Assembly (NCBI RefSeq): GCF_000963965.1
Contig: NZ_BAMX01000022.1
Coordinates: 98,001 to 162,000 of the forward strand
Origin: Acetobacter orientalis
Lineage (GTDB): Bacteria > Pseudomonadota > Alphaproteobacteria > Acetobacterales > Acetobacteraceae
Length of the DNA stretch: 64,000 nt
Direction: 5' to 3'
Of this stretch, positions 18,589 to 28,003 are shown piece after piece; the stretch's first letter is position 1, and each line of letters begins with the position of its first letter. Below the pieces are notes generated by a model. That model searched no databases. It saw only the letters and a list, made by a program, of their open reading frames with translations, and was not told where the DNA came from. The translations under genes were made by a program, and so were the position numbers.

Positions 18589-19455
18589 ATGGGCGATCAG
18601 GCTTATAGGTCTCGTGAACAAAAATTGGGTAAAAACAATTTATTTTCGGCTGTCAACGCATTCGGAAAGAGTGATCTTGAGACTGTATGGGATCTTCTGC
18701 AAGCAGACTCCAATCCACTTTTGGATGGTTTGCTAGCAAGGAGTGGTGGCGGCAAGGTAGCTTCTGAAATACATTTTTCTATGGCATTGTCTTTACTTTT
18801 ATCAGAGAAATTATTGTTAGAAAAAGAAGAGAGTCTGTATCTGTATCGTTTTTTGCAGGAACTCTATGCGGTGCACCCTCATCTTTCTAGGGCCGCATGC
18901 TCTGATTTGATGGCGTTGTACGATCGGAATCCTGCGGTGCGTGACTATGGCACGGCTTTTTTAGAATTTAAAGGCTATCATGCACTGCAATGTTATCGTG
19001 TTGCGCATATTTTGTGGGAGGAAAAAAGGGAAACAGCTGCCAGATTTTTCCAGAGCCTCATTTCGGAGCGATGGAATATTGATATCCATCCTGCCGCTGT
19101 TCTGGGTGAACGTCTTATTCTCGACCATGGAACCGGAATTGTAATTGGTGAAACAACTATTATTGAAGAGGATGTTGTACTTTTTCAGGGTGTAACACTA
19201 GGGGGTACTGGTAAAGAGAGTGGGAAGCGTCACCCAACGGTGCGGCAAGGGGCAATAATAGGGCCTGGCAGCAAAATACTTGGGGCTATTGAAATTGGGC
19301 AAGGGGCGAAAGTGGGTGGTGGATCGGTCGTTGTGAAAAATGTTCCGGCTTTTACGTGTGTCTTTGGTAATCCGGCGCAGGTTGTCGGGCGTCATACTCA
19401 CTTGCCCGCGCTGACATTTGACCAATCTCTTCCGGCCATAGACTATATATTATAA
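18589..19455 (+). CDS. cysE: Serine O-acetyltransferase
   Basis: Makes O-acetylserine from serine and acetyl-CoA, the carbon skeleton for cysteine. The 288-residue protein has the helical N-terminal domain (to about 150) and a left-handed beta-helix of hexapeptide repeats. The catalytic Asp165/His180 pair (DIHPAA and LDHGTG) has the 15-residue spacing of E. coli CysE, and GGTGKESGKRHP is the CoA/cysteine site loop. The last residue is Leu rather than the Ile that docks into cysteine synthase, so complex formation is uncertain. It precedes the encapsulin and cysteine desulfurase genes, the same company as srpH in the cyanobacterial srp cluster, and so feeds cysteine to the desulfurase compartment. 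Confidence 0.94.
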   Translation: MGDQAYRSREQKLGKNNLFSAVNAFGKSDLETVWDLLQADSNPLLDGLLARSGGGKVASEIHFSMALSLLLSEKLLLEKEESLYLYRFLQELYAVHPHLSRAACSDLMALYDRNPAVRDYGTAFLEFKGYHALQCYRVAHILWEEKRETAARFFQSLISERWNIDIHPAAVLGERLILDHGTGIVIGETTIIEEDVVLFQGVTLGGTGKESGKRHPTVRQGAIIGPGSKILGAIEIGQGAKVGGGSVVVKNVPAFTCVFGNPAQVVGRHTHLPALTFDQSLPAIDYIL

Positions 19456-19684
19456 CAAAAATAATCGTTATATATTAATACACACAAAAAATTCTGTTTT
19501 TTGTTGACGTTTGATAGAGAGGTGTTACGCTCAGAGTTACGGGTTCCTATTCAGGATTACCGACAATATGCTGGAGCGGAAAAATGGTTTATCCGGTTCG
19601 TCTACAAATGCGATGTTGTTAAATAGTTGTAAAAATAAATTATTAATATTTTTATAGTATTAAAGCCATAAGGTATAGTTGTTC

Positions 19685-21064
19685 ATGACTGAAATTCAGC
19701 CTACATCTGCAGGTGCGTCTGCGCTTGATCGTAATTTGTCAGCAAGGCAGCTTTCTACAGCGCACGTTACCCGCGTCCAGAATTTGGAGCGTACACCGCG
19801 CTGGCTGCACCGGCTTTTGCCGTGGGTCAATGTTGGGGGCGGTGTTTTTCGTGTGAACAGGCGCCGCATCATCTCGTCACGATTTGCTGGTGTGGTTTTT
19901 GCGGGACAGGGCAATACTGTCGTTCCCACTCCTGAAAGTCTTTCTCTTTTTCCCGGTTTTTCCGGTCAGAAGCCAGCAGATATTCATGCTATCAGTAAGG
20001 CGTTTAAATCACAGAAACTACCGACAGGAAAAGAGGTTTCGCTTGATGATGGTAGCCTTCTGATTGTTGTGGAAGGGCAGGTACAGCAAAAAGCGACAAC
20101 GTTAGAAGGGCGGCAAGTCAGGAATCTGTTTCTAGCGGCCGGTCAAAGTAGTGTTGTTCGGAACGATGCACAGCATGGCCCACTTGTTGCTACTAGTGAC
20201 ACAACAGTGCTTACGCTTTCTCCTGCTCTGGCAGAAGAATATCCCTGGTTGACTGATGCTTTTGACCAGATTGAACGGGAAGGGGAAGCAGGTGTTGGCG
20301 TAAACCAGTATGGAGAGGCAGCCATTCAGGTTCTGTCCAGTGTTGATGGTGAACCAAAACTGCCAACAACATTCGTGGATTATCAGGATCATCCACGTGA
20401 ATATTATCTGCATTCCCTGCAAACTGTTTTGCGTACGCATACGCGCATTACCGATCTTTATAGTAATGAGTTTGACCAGTTGCGCGAGCAGGTTAGGGTG
20501 GTCATAGACGTTATTCGGGAGCGTGAAGAGTGGGAGCTTCTCAATAATTCTGAATTCGGTCTGTTGCGGGAAACTGCGATCGCTCAGCGCCTTCCAACAC
20601 GAAGTGGGCCGCCCACACCGGATGATTTGGATGAGCTACTCAGCAAAGTTTGGAAAAAGCCCGGTTTTTTCTTAGCGCATCCCAAAGCAATTGCGGCTTT
20701 TGGCCGTGAGGCAACGCGCCGGGGTGTTCCGCCGCCAACAGTAACCCTTTTTGGTTCACCTTTTTTGACGTGGCGCGGCATTCCTCTTGTTCCATCAGAC
20801 AAAATTCCGGTCTCGGAACTAGGAGAAACCAGCATTCTACTGCTTCGGGTTGGGGAAGAAGAGCAGGGGGTTATTGGGTTACACAATACGGGCATCACGG
20901 GGGAGGTCGAGCCAGGACTTTCCGTGCGTTATAGCGGCACCGACCAGTTCTCTGTCGCGTCTCATCTCATCACACGGTACTTTTCTGCTGCTGTTTTGGT
21001 CGAAGATGCCATTGCCCGGCTCGATAACGTGCTGATTGGAAATTACTATGACTACGCACCCTGA
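19685..21064 (+). CDS. Family 2 encapsulin shell protein with cNMP-binding-like insert (2B architecture)
   Basis: Subunit of an icosahedral protein nanocompartment with the HK97 phage fold. It has 459 residues from the ATG at 19685 (TAAGG 11 nt upstream; a TTG at 19679 is less likely). The N-terminal arm (about 30-60, RTPRWLHRLLPWVNVGGGVF) is a hallmark of family 2. Residues about 75-205 form a beta-rich segment like a cyclic-nucleotide-binding fold (SLLIVVEGQVQQ), which places it in subgroup 2B. The shell domain follows, with DYQDHPREYYLHSLQTVLRT, a long helix (LREQVRVVIDVIREREEWEL) and SPFLTWRGIPLVPSDKIPV. The insert lacks the usual phosphate-binding GE and Arg, so cyclic nucleotide binding is doubtful. 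The desulfurase gene overlaps its end by 17 nt, which makes that enzyme the probable cargo. Confidence 0.92.
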   Translation: MTEIQPTSAGASALDRNLSARQLSTAHVTRVQNLERTPRWLHRLLPWVNVGGGVFRVNRRRIISSRFAGVVFAGQGNTVVPTPESLSLFPGFSGQKPADIHAISKAFKSQKLPTGKEVSLDDGSLLIVVEGQVQQKATTLEGRQVRNLFLAAGQSSVVRNDAQHGPLVATSDTTVLTLSPALAEEYPWLTDAFDQIEREGEAGVGVNQYGEAAIQVLSSVDGEPKLPTTFVDYQDHPREYYLHSLQTVLRTHTRITDLYSNEFDQLREQVRVVIDVIREREEWELLNNSEFGLLRETAIAQRLPTRSGPPTPDDLDELLSKVWKKPGFFLAHPKAIAAFGREATRRGVPPPTVTLFGSPFLTWRGIPLVPSDKIPVSELGETSILLLRVGEEEQGVIGLHNTGITGEVEPGLSVRYSGTDQFSVASHLITRYFSAAVLVEDAIARLDNVLIGNYYDYAP

Positions 21065-22643
21065 TGTTGACGGTGCGCCCTCCATCTCGGCGCACCAGTC
21101 TTTGCTTGCCCAAGCTTTTCGGGATGTTCTGAACGAGGGAGCGGCTGACGCTGCTCCCTTTGGTAACCAGAAGCTTACATCACCCGCCTTTGCGTCAGGG
21201 GCTGATGCATCCCGCTATGAGCCTGTCTGGTCAAGAACTCCCGTAACTGGGCCTGCTGCGCCAGACAGTTCGTTTGGTGCAATTTCAGAAAAAGCTGTCT
21301 CACCATTTTTCTCGGGTGCGGTGTCTCTGCCTAGCCACTCTTTTTCGCCTGATACAGCGGCACAGGGATCAACCGCTCCGTATTTTCTGCACGCTTCTCA
21401 GAAACCGGGTAGCGTAGTGAAAACCCTTTCTGGTTATGATATCCGGCAGATTAAAAACGATTTTCCAATTCTTAATCAGTCCGTCAACGGACATAAGCTG
21501 GTCTGGCTGGATAACGCAGCAACAACACAAAAGCCGCGAGCCGTAATTGACGCCACCTCTCGTTTTTACGAGCGGGATAATTCAAACATCCATCGTGCAG
21601 CGCATACTTTGGCTGCACGTGCTACCGACGCTTTTGAAGGGGCGCGTGAGAAACTCCAGCGTTTTATTGGCGCACATGAAGCTGCTGAGATCGTTTTTGT
21701 AAGAGGTACAACAGAAGCCATTAATCTGGTGGCGCAAAGTTATGGACGTGCTAATATTGGCGCTGGTGATGAAATTCTGATTACGACGATCGAGCATCAC
21801 GCTAACATTGTGCCGTGGCAGTTGTTGGCCAAACAGACAGGAGCCGTCTTACGGGTTGCTCCTGTGAACGACAAAGGCGAACTTCTGCTTGAACAGTTCG
21901 CAGCTCTTTTGTCCGGACGCACAAAAATTGTTGCCGTGACGCATGTTGCCAATGCGCTGGGTACAATTAACCCAATTGAACAGATCATCGCTTTAGCGCA
22001 TGCATATGGTGTGCCAGTTTTGGTTGATGCCGCGCAATCCTCGCCCCATTTGCCACTAAATGTGGCCGCGTTGGATGCAGACTTTCTGGTGCTGTCTGGC
22101 CATAAGGTTTACGGCCCTACCGGGATCGGTATTCTTTATGGTAAACGCGAACTCCTTGAGGCTATGCCGCCCTGGCAGGGTGGCGGGCACATGATACGGG
22201 ATGTCACCTTCACTCATACGGAGTTTCAAGGGCTACCCGAGAAGTTTGAAGCAGGTACGCCAGACATAGCTGGCGCTGTTGGGTTGGGGGCTGCGGTAGA
22301 TTATCTGGAGCAGATAGGCCTGCCGGCCATTGCAGCGCACGAACATGCGCTGCTTGAGTATGCCACTGCTGAATTTGAGCGCTTACCGGATGTTAGGATT
22401 ATCGGGACGGCTGCGGCCAAGGCGAGTGTTTTGTCTTTTGTGGTTAAAGGGCATGATGTGACCGATGTTGCAAAATATCTGGACAGTTACGGTATTGCTG
22501 CGCGCTCTGGGCACCATTGTGCACAGCCTGCACTTAGGCGTTTTGGTGTAGAGGCCACGGTGCGGGCATCTTTCGGTCTCTATAACAGTTTTGAGGACGT
22601 AGATACTCTGGTCTCTACGCTCAGGTTACTGGTAAGGCACTGA
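21048..22643 (+). CDS. SufS-type cysteine desulfurase with long disordered leader, likely encapsulin cargo
   Basis: PLP enzyme that takes sulfur from cysteine as a persulfide, leaving alanine. The catalytic core (about 128-531) is group II SufS-like: PLP-binding Lys353 in LSGHKVYGPTG, catalytic Cys491 in SGHHCAQP, and NIHRAAHTLAARAT. Residues 1-125 are Ala/Pro/Ser-rich, without predicted fold, and absent from housekeeping SufS; such leaders load desulfurases into family 2 encapsulins. Start is the ATG at 21048, with GGAA upstream and a 17-nt overlap with the shell gene; the frame opens at a TTG (21036). Next comes the YeeE/YedE pair 2 nt away. No SufE, SufBCD or other acceptor is in the window, so the sulfur may be stored rather than used for Fe-S clusters. 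Confidence 0.92.
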   Translation: MTTHPDVDGAPSISAHQSLLAQAFRDVLNEGAADAAPFGNQKLTSPAFASGADASRYEPVWSRTPVTGPAAPDSSFGAISEKAVSPFFSGAVSLPSHSFSPDTAAQGSTAPYFLHASQKPGSVVKTLSGYDIRQIKNDFPILNQSVNGHKLVWLDNAATTQKPRAVIDATSRFYERDNSNIHRAAHTLAARATDAFEGAREKLQRFIGAHEAAEIVFVRGTTEAINLVAQSYGRANIGAGDEILITTIEHHANIVPWQLLAKQTGAVLRVAPVNDKGELLLEQFAALLSGRTKIVAVTHVANALGTINPIEQIIALAHAYGVPVLVDAAQSSPHLPLNVAALDADFLVLSGHKVYGPTGIGILYGKRELLEAMPPWQGGGHMIRDVTFTHTEFQGLPEKFEAGTPDIAGAVGLGAAVDYLEQIGLPAIAAHEHALLEYATAEFERLPDVRIIGTAAAKASVLSFVVKGHDVTDVAKYLDSYGIAARSGHHCAQPALRRFGVEATVRASFGLYNSFEDVDTLVSTLRLLVRH

Positions 22644-22645
22644 GC

Positions 22646-23065
22646 ATGGTTCTTGCGGTCTTGAGTGCGGTGGGCGGCGGTATTCTGATTGGGAGTGCCG
22701 TCGTTTTTTTGAAAGCGACAACAGGGCATATTCTCGGAGTAAGTGGTATTCTGGGTAATGCATTCTCGCGTCCCGTAGCGGGTTGGCGTTGGGCGTTTCT
22801 TGCTGGCGTGATTGGTGCTGCGGTTATCGTGCGCGCTACGGGAGCGCCTGTACCCGAAAGTTTCCGTCATTTGGCATGGCAACGCCTGCTGGTTGCTGGC
22901 CTGTTGATAGGCGCAGGCACCCGATTGGCGAATGGGTGTACGAGTGGCCATGGTGTGTGTGGGCTCGGAAATCTGTCAGGACGCTCTCTGATTGCGGTTT
23001 TGGTTTTTATGGTAACGGCCGGGCTTATTGTCTTTCTCCAGCATATCGGGGGCTGGTTCTTATGA
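22646..23065 (+). CDS. YeeE/YedE-family sulfur transporter, first half
   Basis: Small inner-membrane protein of 139 residues with four hydrophobic helices and the Sulf_transp signature NGCTSGHGVCGLG (about 92-104), whose two cysteines carry thiosulfate or persulfide in the YeeE (TsuA) family. It starts 2 nt after the desulfurase stop and its own stop overlaps the next start (ATGA), so it forms a split transporter with the following gene. Full-length YeeE has both halves in one chain. Likely role: moving thiosulfate or a related sulfur species across the membrane for the encapsulin-desulfurase system; direction cannot be told. Confidence 0.88.
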   Translation: MVLAVLSAVGGGILIGSAVVFLKATTGHILGVSGILGNAFSRPVAGWRWAFLAGVIGAAVIVRATGAPVPESFRHLAWQRLLVAGLLIGAGTRLANGCTSGHGVCGLGNLSGRSLIAVLVFMVTAGLIVFLQHIGGWFL

Positions 23066-23484
23066 AGAAGACTATGGTGGCCGCGCTCTGTGGTTTTATT
23101 TTTGGCTTGGGTCTAATTGTTTCAGGCATGTCAGACCCCGCCAATGTGTTGGGTTTTCTGGATGTGACAGGCGCGTGGAACCCTCTTCTGGCTTTTGTTA
23201 TGGGGGGTGCTGTTGCTGTGACACTTCCCGGTTTTTGGTGGCTGCGTAGGCGGCAATTTTCAGATGTGCAACACTGGCCGAGCCGCTGGCCGCCTAATGT
23301 GGCCCTTATACTGGGTTCAATCCTGTTTGGTATTGGCTGGGGGCTGACTGGCGTGTGTCCCGGCCCGGCCCTTGTTTTGCTCGGGCTGGACGGTTGGAAA
23401 GCGTGGCTTCTGGTTGTGAGTATTCTACTGGGATGGAAAGGCACGCAGTACTTACAGAGCTATTACTCGAGATACAGGGGGTAA
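23062..23484 (+). CDS. YeeE/YedE-family sulfur transporter, second half (DUF6691-like)
   Basis: A 140-residue membrane protein that starts in the stop codon of its partner (ATGA at 23062-23065). It has about four helices, SGMSDPANVLGFLDVTGAW and GWGLTGVCPGPALV, the motifs of the second half of YeeE/YedE transporters, including one conserved Cys. The longer frame from 22783 is only the shadow of the preceding gene. Two-gene versions of this family often stand near rhodanese or ArsR-type sulfur genes; here they close the encapsulin operon and a bidirectional terminator follows. Confidence 0.87.
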   Translation: MKKTMVAALCGFIFGLGLIVSGMSDPANVLGFLDVTGAWNPLLAFVMGGAVAVTLPGFWWLRRRQFSDVQHWPSRWPPNVALILGSILFGIGWGLTGVCPGPALVLLGLDGWKAWLLVVSILLGWKGTQYLQSYYSRYRG

Positions 23485-23517
23485 TCGTCTGCTATCGCTA
23501 GGTGTGAAAGCAGACGA
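23485..23517. terminator. Bidirectional terminator between transporter pair and GST gene
   Basis: Perfect 9-bp inverted repeat TCGTCTGCT/AGCAGACGA with a 15-nt loop, in the 49-nt gap between two convergent genes. The T-run is poor on either strand, but place and strength favour a terminator. Confidence 0.6.
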
Positions 23518-23533
23518 CCATGAGAAATGCTCT

Positions 23534-24406
23534 TTAGGTATTGTGCTGAGCTATGCTTTTTTCCGTAAAATCAGAGGCTTCATGGCGTTCCGGTAAGTGT
23601 TCTTCTGCGGGGCCGCTTATGCGATTAACACGACGGCCGCGCTGCACTGCTGGGCGAGCTAACAGGCGGTCTGCCCATGCTTTTACATGAGGATAGGCCT
23701 GAACATTCAGAAAGTCTGATGCACCGTATAGCCCGCCTTCTACCAGACCGCCATACCATGGAAAAATTGCGATATCGGCGATGCTATAGGTTTCACCAGC
23801 AATATAAGGCACGTCCTGTAGGCGGCGTTCAAGAACGTCTAGTTGTCGTTTGGTCTCTAAAGTAAAGCGGTTGATGGGATATTCCAGTTTTTCAGGTGCA
23901 TATGCGTAGAAATGGCCAAAGCCGCCACCAACGTAAGGAGCACTTCCCACCTGCCAAAAAAGCCAGTTAAGGCATTCTGTGCGGCCGTGAATATCTTGTG
24001 GAATAAAGGCCTGAAATTTGTCTGCTAGATAGAGCAGAATAGAGCCAGATTCAAAAACTCGGAGTGGTGGAGTGATACTATGATCAACAAGGGCAGGAAT
24101 TTTTGAATTGGGGTTAATGGCAACAAAGCCTGACCCGAACTGGCTCCCTTCAGAAATATTGATGAGCCACGCATCATAGTCAGCATCTGCATAGCCAGAG
24201 GCTAGAAGTTCCTCAAGCAAAATGGTGACTTTAACGCCATTGGGTGTGCCCAATGAATAAAGCTGAATGGGGTGGCGCCCAACGGGAAGGGCTTTCTCAT
24301 GGGTAGCCCCAGCAACAGGCCGGTTGGTGGCGGCAAACTTACTACCATCTGAGCCGTGCCACTTCCAGACTTTGGGTGGCTGATAAGGCGTGATCTGGTT
24401 GCTCAT
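23534..24406 (-). CDS. yghU: Glutathione transferase, YghU/Nu class
   Basis: Disulfide-bond oxidoreductase-type glutathione transferase of 290 residues. An N-terminal extension (YQPPKVWKWHGSDGSKFAAT) precedes a thioredoxin-like domain with the Nu-class active segment GTPNGVKVTILLEEL (Thr54-Pro55-Asn56) and ESGSILLYLADKF, followed by the helical C-terminal domain with YSIADIAIFPWYGG. Length and motifs match E. coli YghU, which reduces disulfides with two glutathiones. It is convergent with the encapsulin operon and divergent from groES. A role in reducing persulfides or mixed disulfides made by neighbouring enzymes is plausible inference. Confidence 0.92.
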   Translation of the reverse strand: MSNQITPYQPPKVWKWHGSDGSKFAATNRPVAGATHEKALPVGRHPIQLYSLGTPNGVKVTILLEELLASGYADADYDAWLINISEGSQFGSGFVAINPNSKIPALVDHSITPPLRVFESGSILLYLADKFQAFIPQDIHGRTECLNWLFWQVGSAPYVGGGFGHFYAYAPEKLEYPINRFTLETKRQLDVLERRLQDVPYIAGETYSIADIAIFPWYGGLVEGGLYGASDFLNVQAYPHVKAWADRLLARPAVQRGRRVNRISGPAEEHLPERHEASDFTEKSIAQHNT

Positions 24407-24961
24407 AAAACTATTCCATCTGTGACATTGATAGTCAAAGTGACATGCTCTTCACCTCAAAACAACGATATAATTCGTCCATATAAAAAACAACGAAATA
24501 TAACGATTTAATATATTGACTACATTTAAATCAGGTGGAATCATCTGTTTCAGTTTGTGGCCGACTGATGTCACCAGCGGAGTCAAAGTATGATGCGCAG
24601 TTACTACCAAATGTCGGTCTGGAGCCGATGTAGGAGCAATCGGTTGGTAGGCCGAAGTGTTTCCCAAATTTGCCGATAGGAAACTGTCGGCTCTGCAAGA
24701 TGTGCAGAAGGTAGAGTGTTATGGTGACATCCAAAATTCTCGAAATCGATGGTGTTTTTGTCGGTTCCTTTATTCAGGATTGTAAACGGTGTGAAACTGC
24801 GATTTTACGCTGTTAATGAAGCCGTGAAATCCTTTCACAATCATATCTCGATCGCTCTGGTGCTCTAAGCCGTCAGATTGTCCGGCAGTTCCGTCAGATT
24901 AAAACGTCTTATGCCTTGGCCTGAGAGCAGTTTCGTAAATACCCAAGAAAGTTCAAATACA
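24407..24961. other. Regulatory region between yghU and groES
   Basis: 555 nt without a supported gene. It contains several AACGATAT-like AT-rich repeats (24464-24510), a half copy of the recurrent box (GTGGAAT at 24535-24541), a perfect palindrome GTGAAA-TCC-TTTCAC (24824-24838) and a direct repeat CCGTCAGATT at 24870 and 24890/24891. There is no CIRCE element (TTAGCACTC-N9-GAGTGCTAA), the usual HrcA operator of groESL operons in this group, so these chaperonin genes are probably not under standard heat control. Confidence 0.5.
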
Positions 24962-25261
24962 ATGAGTAAATTTCGTCCTTTACAGGACCGTGTTGTGTTG
25001 AGGCGTATTACCGCTGCTGAAAAAACAGCTGGCGGAATTATTATTCCTGACACAGCCAAGGAAAAGCCGGTTGAAGCTGTGATTGTGGCGGTTGGGCCGG
25101 GGGCGCGTGATGAACGCGGTCAGGTTGTGCCGCTGAGCGTTAAAGAGGGGGATCATGTACTGTTTGGTAAATGGTCTGGCACAGAGGTCAGTATTGCAGG
25201 AGAAGATTTGCTGATTGCTAAGGAATCTGATCTTTTCGGTATTCTTGATAATACACAGTAA
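24962..25261 (+). CDS. groES: Co-chaperonin GroES (secondary copy)
   Basis: Ten-kDa lid of the GroEL chaperonin, 99 residues. The ATG at 24962 gives the standard N-terminus ([16 protein letters not shown]); the frame is open further upstream, but that part is not GroES-like. The mobile loop ([18 protein letters not shown] region, about 20-37) and the C-terminal [14 protein letters not shown] are present. It stands 32 nt before groEL. Its place inside sulfur genes and the absence of CIRCE point to a specialised second chaperonin set, perhaps for folding the nearby flavin enzymes or the encapsulin; the housekeeping pair would be elsewhere. Confidence 0.95.
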   Translation: MSKFRPLQDRVVLRRITAAEKTAGGIIIPDTAKEKPVEAVIVAVGPGARDERGQVVPLSVKEGDHVLFGKWSGTEVSIAGEDLLIAKESDLFGILDNTQ

Positions 25262-25278
25262 TGTAAAATTTTTATTGA

Positions 25279-26919
<1,641 letters not shown>

Positions 26920-26945
26920 GGATCGTTTTTTGTAAGAGAAAGAGA

Positions 26946-26982
26946 GAGGGCATCGCCTTATGACGATGCCCTCATCTGTTTT
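26946..26982 (+). terminator. Terminator of the groES-groEL operon
   Basis: Perfect 10-bp stem GAGGGCATCG/CGATGCCCTC with loop CCTTATGA, then ATCTGTTTT. It covers the ATG at 26960, which is therefore not the start of the next gene. Confidence 0.8.
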
Positions 26983-27025
26983 GAAAGCTTACCAATTTTT
27001 CAATGAAAGTAATGGAGCTAACTTT

Positions 27026-27571
27026 ATGACAGAAAAGCTATATGTGGTTGATAAAGAAATACAGCGAGACAAATCGGAGTTTGTTTCGTCCGATGTGTTC
27101 CGCGAAGCAATGAGCCGCCTCAGTGCGCCTGTGGCGTTAGTCACAACAGATGGGCCTGCCGGTCGGTATGGTCTTACTGTGTCTGCTATATGTAGCGTGA
27201 GTGTTGAGCCGCCTACCGTACTGGTTTGCCTTAACCGTGATAACCGGTCTCACGCAGCCTTCTTGAGAAATGGTGTTATTGGTATCAGTATTCTCGAACC
27301 CGGTCATGAAGAGCTCGCCTTTCGTTTTGCGTCAAGCAAAACTGATCAGAACGAAAAATTTCTTGGCGCAGACTGGGTTGAACGGCTCGGCGGCGCCTCC
27401 GTTCTTGCCAATGCCGCGGTTACGCTAGTCGGGCGTATTGCACAAACGCTCTCATCTGGGTCACACGATATTCTTGTTGCTCATATTCATGATATTGGGT
27501 TGCACACGGAGAATACCAAAGGCTTAGTCTGGTTTGACAGAGCGTTTCATCATCTCCCTGCGCAAACATAA
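27026..27571 (+). CDS. Flavin reductase (FMN reductase, HpaC/DszD-like)
   Basis: NAD(P)H-dependent flavin reductase of 181 residues that supplies FMNH2 to two-component monooxygenases. The flavin_reduct domain begins near residue 20: SAPVALVTT, GLTVSAICSVSVEPPTVLVCLNR and SHAAFLRNGVIGISIL are typical. The ATG at 27026 has GGAG about 10 nt upstream; an in-frame ATG at 26960 lies within the groEL terminator and was rejected. The DszC, DszA and SsuD-type enzymes further along all need reduced flavin, so this is their probable source, though it is in its own transcription unit. Confidence 0.88.
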   Translation: MTEKLYVVDKEIQRDKSEFVSSDVFREAMSRLSAPVALVTTDGPAGRYGLTVSAICSVSVEPPTVLVCLNRDNRSHAAFLRNGVIGISILEPGHEELAFRFASSKTDQNEKFLGADWVERLGGASVLANAAVTLVGRIAQTLSSGSHDILVAHIHDIGLHTENTKGLVWFDRAFHHLPAQT

Positions 27572-27648
27572 GAGTTATATCGTAAAAAATAAGTGAATTA
27601 TGGGGCGGAATAGCAATCTAAGTTGTTATAATGGCCGCATAAATATAA

Positions 27649-27718
27649 GCCGTAGTCATAGACACTGCTTTGGTACAGCAGAGTTTATGCGTCCAATCGA
27701 TGAAGTGTCTGCTACGGC
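27649..27718 (+). other. Nested inverted-repeat element, possible structured RNA
   Basis: GCCGTAG (27649-27655) pairs with CTACGGC (27712-27718), and AGACACT (27660-27666) pairs with AGTGTCT (27704-27710), with a 4-nt bulge on one side and 1 nt on the other. An inner TGCT/AGCA stem (from 27666) is also possible. The fold is 70 nt long, of mixed base composition, and does not match a riboswitch class I know. Confidence 0.4.
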
Positions 27719-27988
27719 CAGCAAGCATAAAATTGGCTATTATTGCGAATATTTGGAAGAATATGTCGTATTCTGTGCAGCTTTAATTGCGTGGGCTTGT
27801 TCTTGGGGGACAGGGACAGTCATGGGTTTAGATCGGTCATAGTACTTCAGGTTGCCAGAGAGCTGCAATATTTTCCGCTCATCCGCCGGAATACCGTTGA
27901 CGGAAATCAGAAAAATCAAAAAATATGCATAATTCATAAATGCATAAATAGAATCGTAAAATTATAATTGACTACTATTTTTTGTGGT

Positions 27989-28003
27989 GGAATATTATAT
28001 TCC
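27989..28003. promoter_or_regulatory. Palindrome GGAATATTATATTCC, possible operator
   Basis: Perfect 7-1-7 palindrome preceded by GTG, so that it also contains the GTGGAATAT core of the recurrent sulfur box. It is about 316 nt upstream of the TonB receptor start, far for a simple promoter unless the leader is long. Confidence 0.35.

Noticed and set aside
24878..24961. 28-residue N-terminal extension of GroES
   Set aside because: GroES proteins start at MSKFRPLQD; the extension overlaps promoter repeats.
24407..24961. CIRCE element before groES
   Set aside because: Looked for TTAGCACTC/GAGTGCTAA and found no acceptable match; only a GTGCTCTAA-like piece at about 24860.
26960..27025. Longer start (ATG 26960) for the flavin reductase
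   Set aside because: This ATG lies in the loop of the groEL terminator and the added 22 residues are not family-like; ATG 27026 has a GGAG site.
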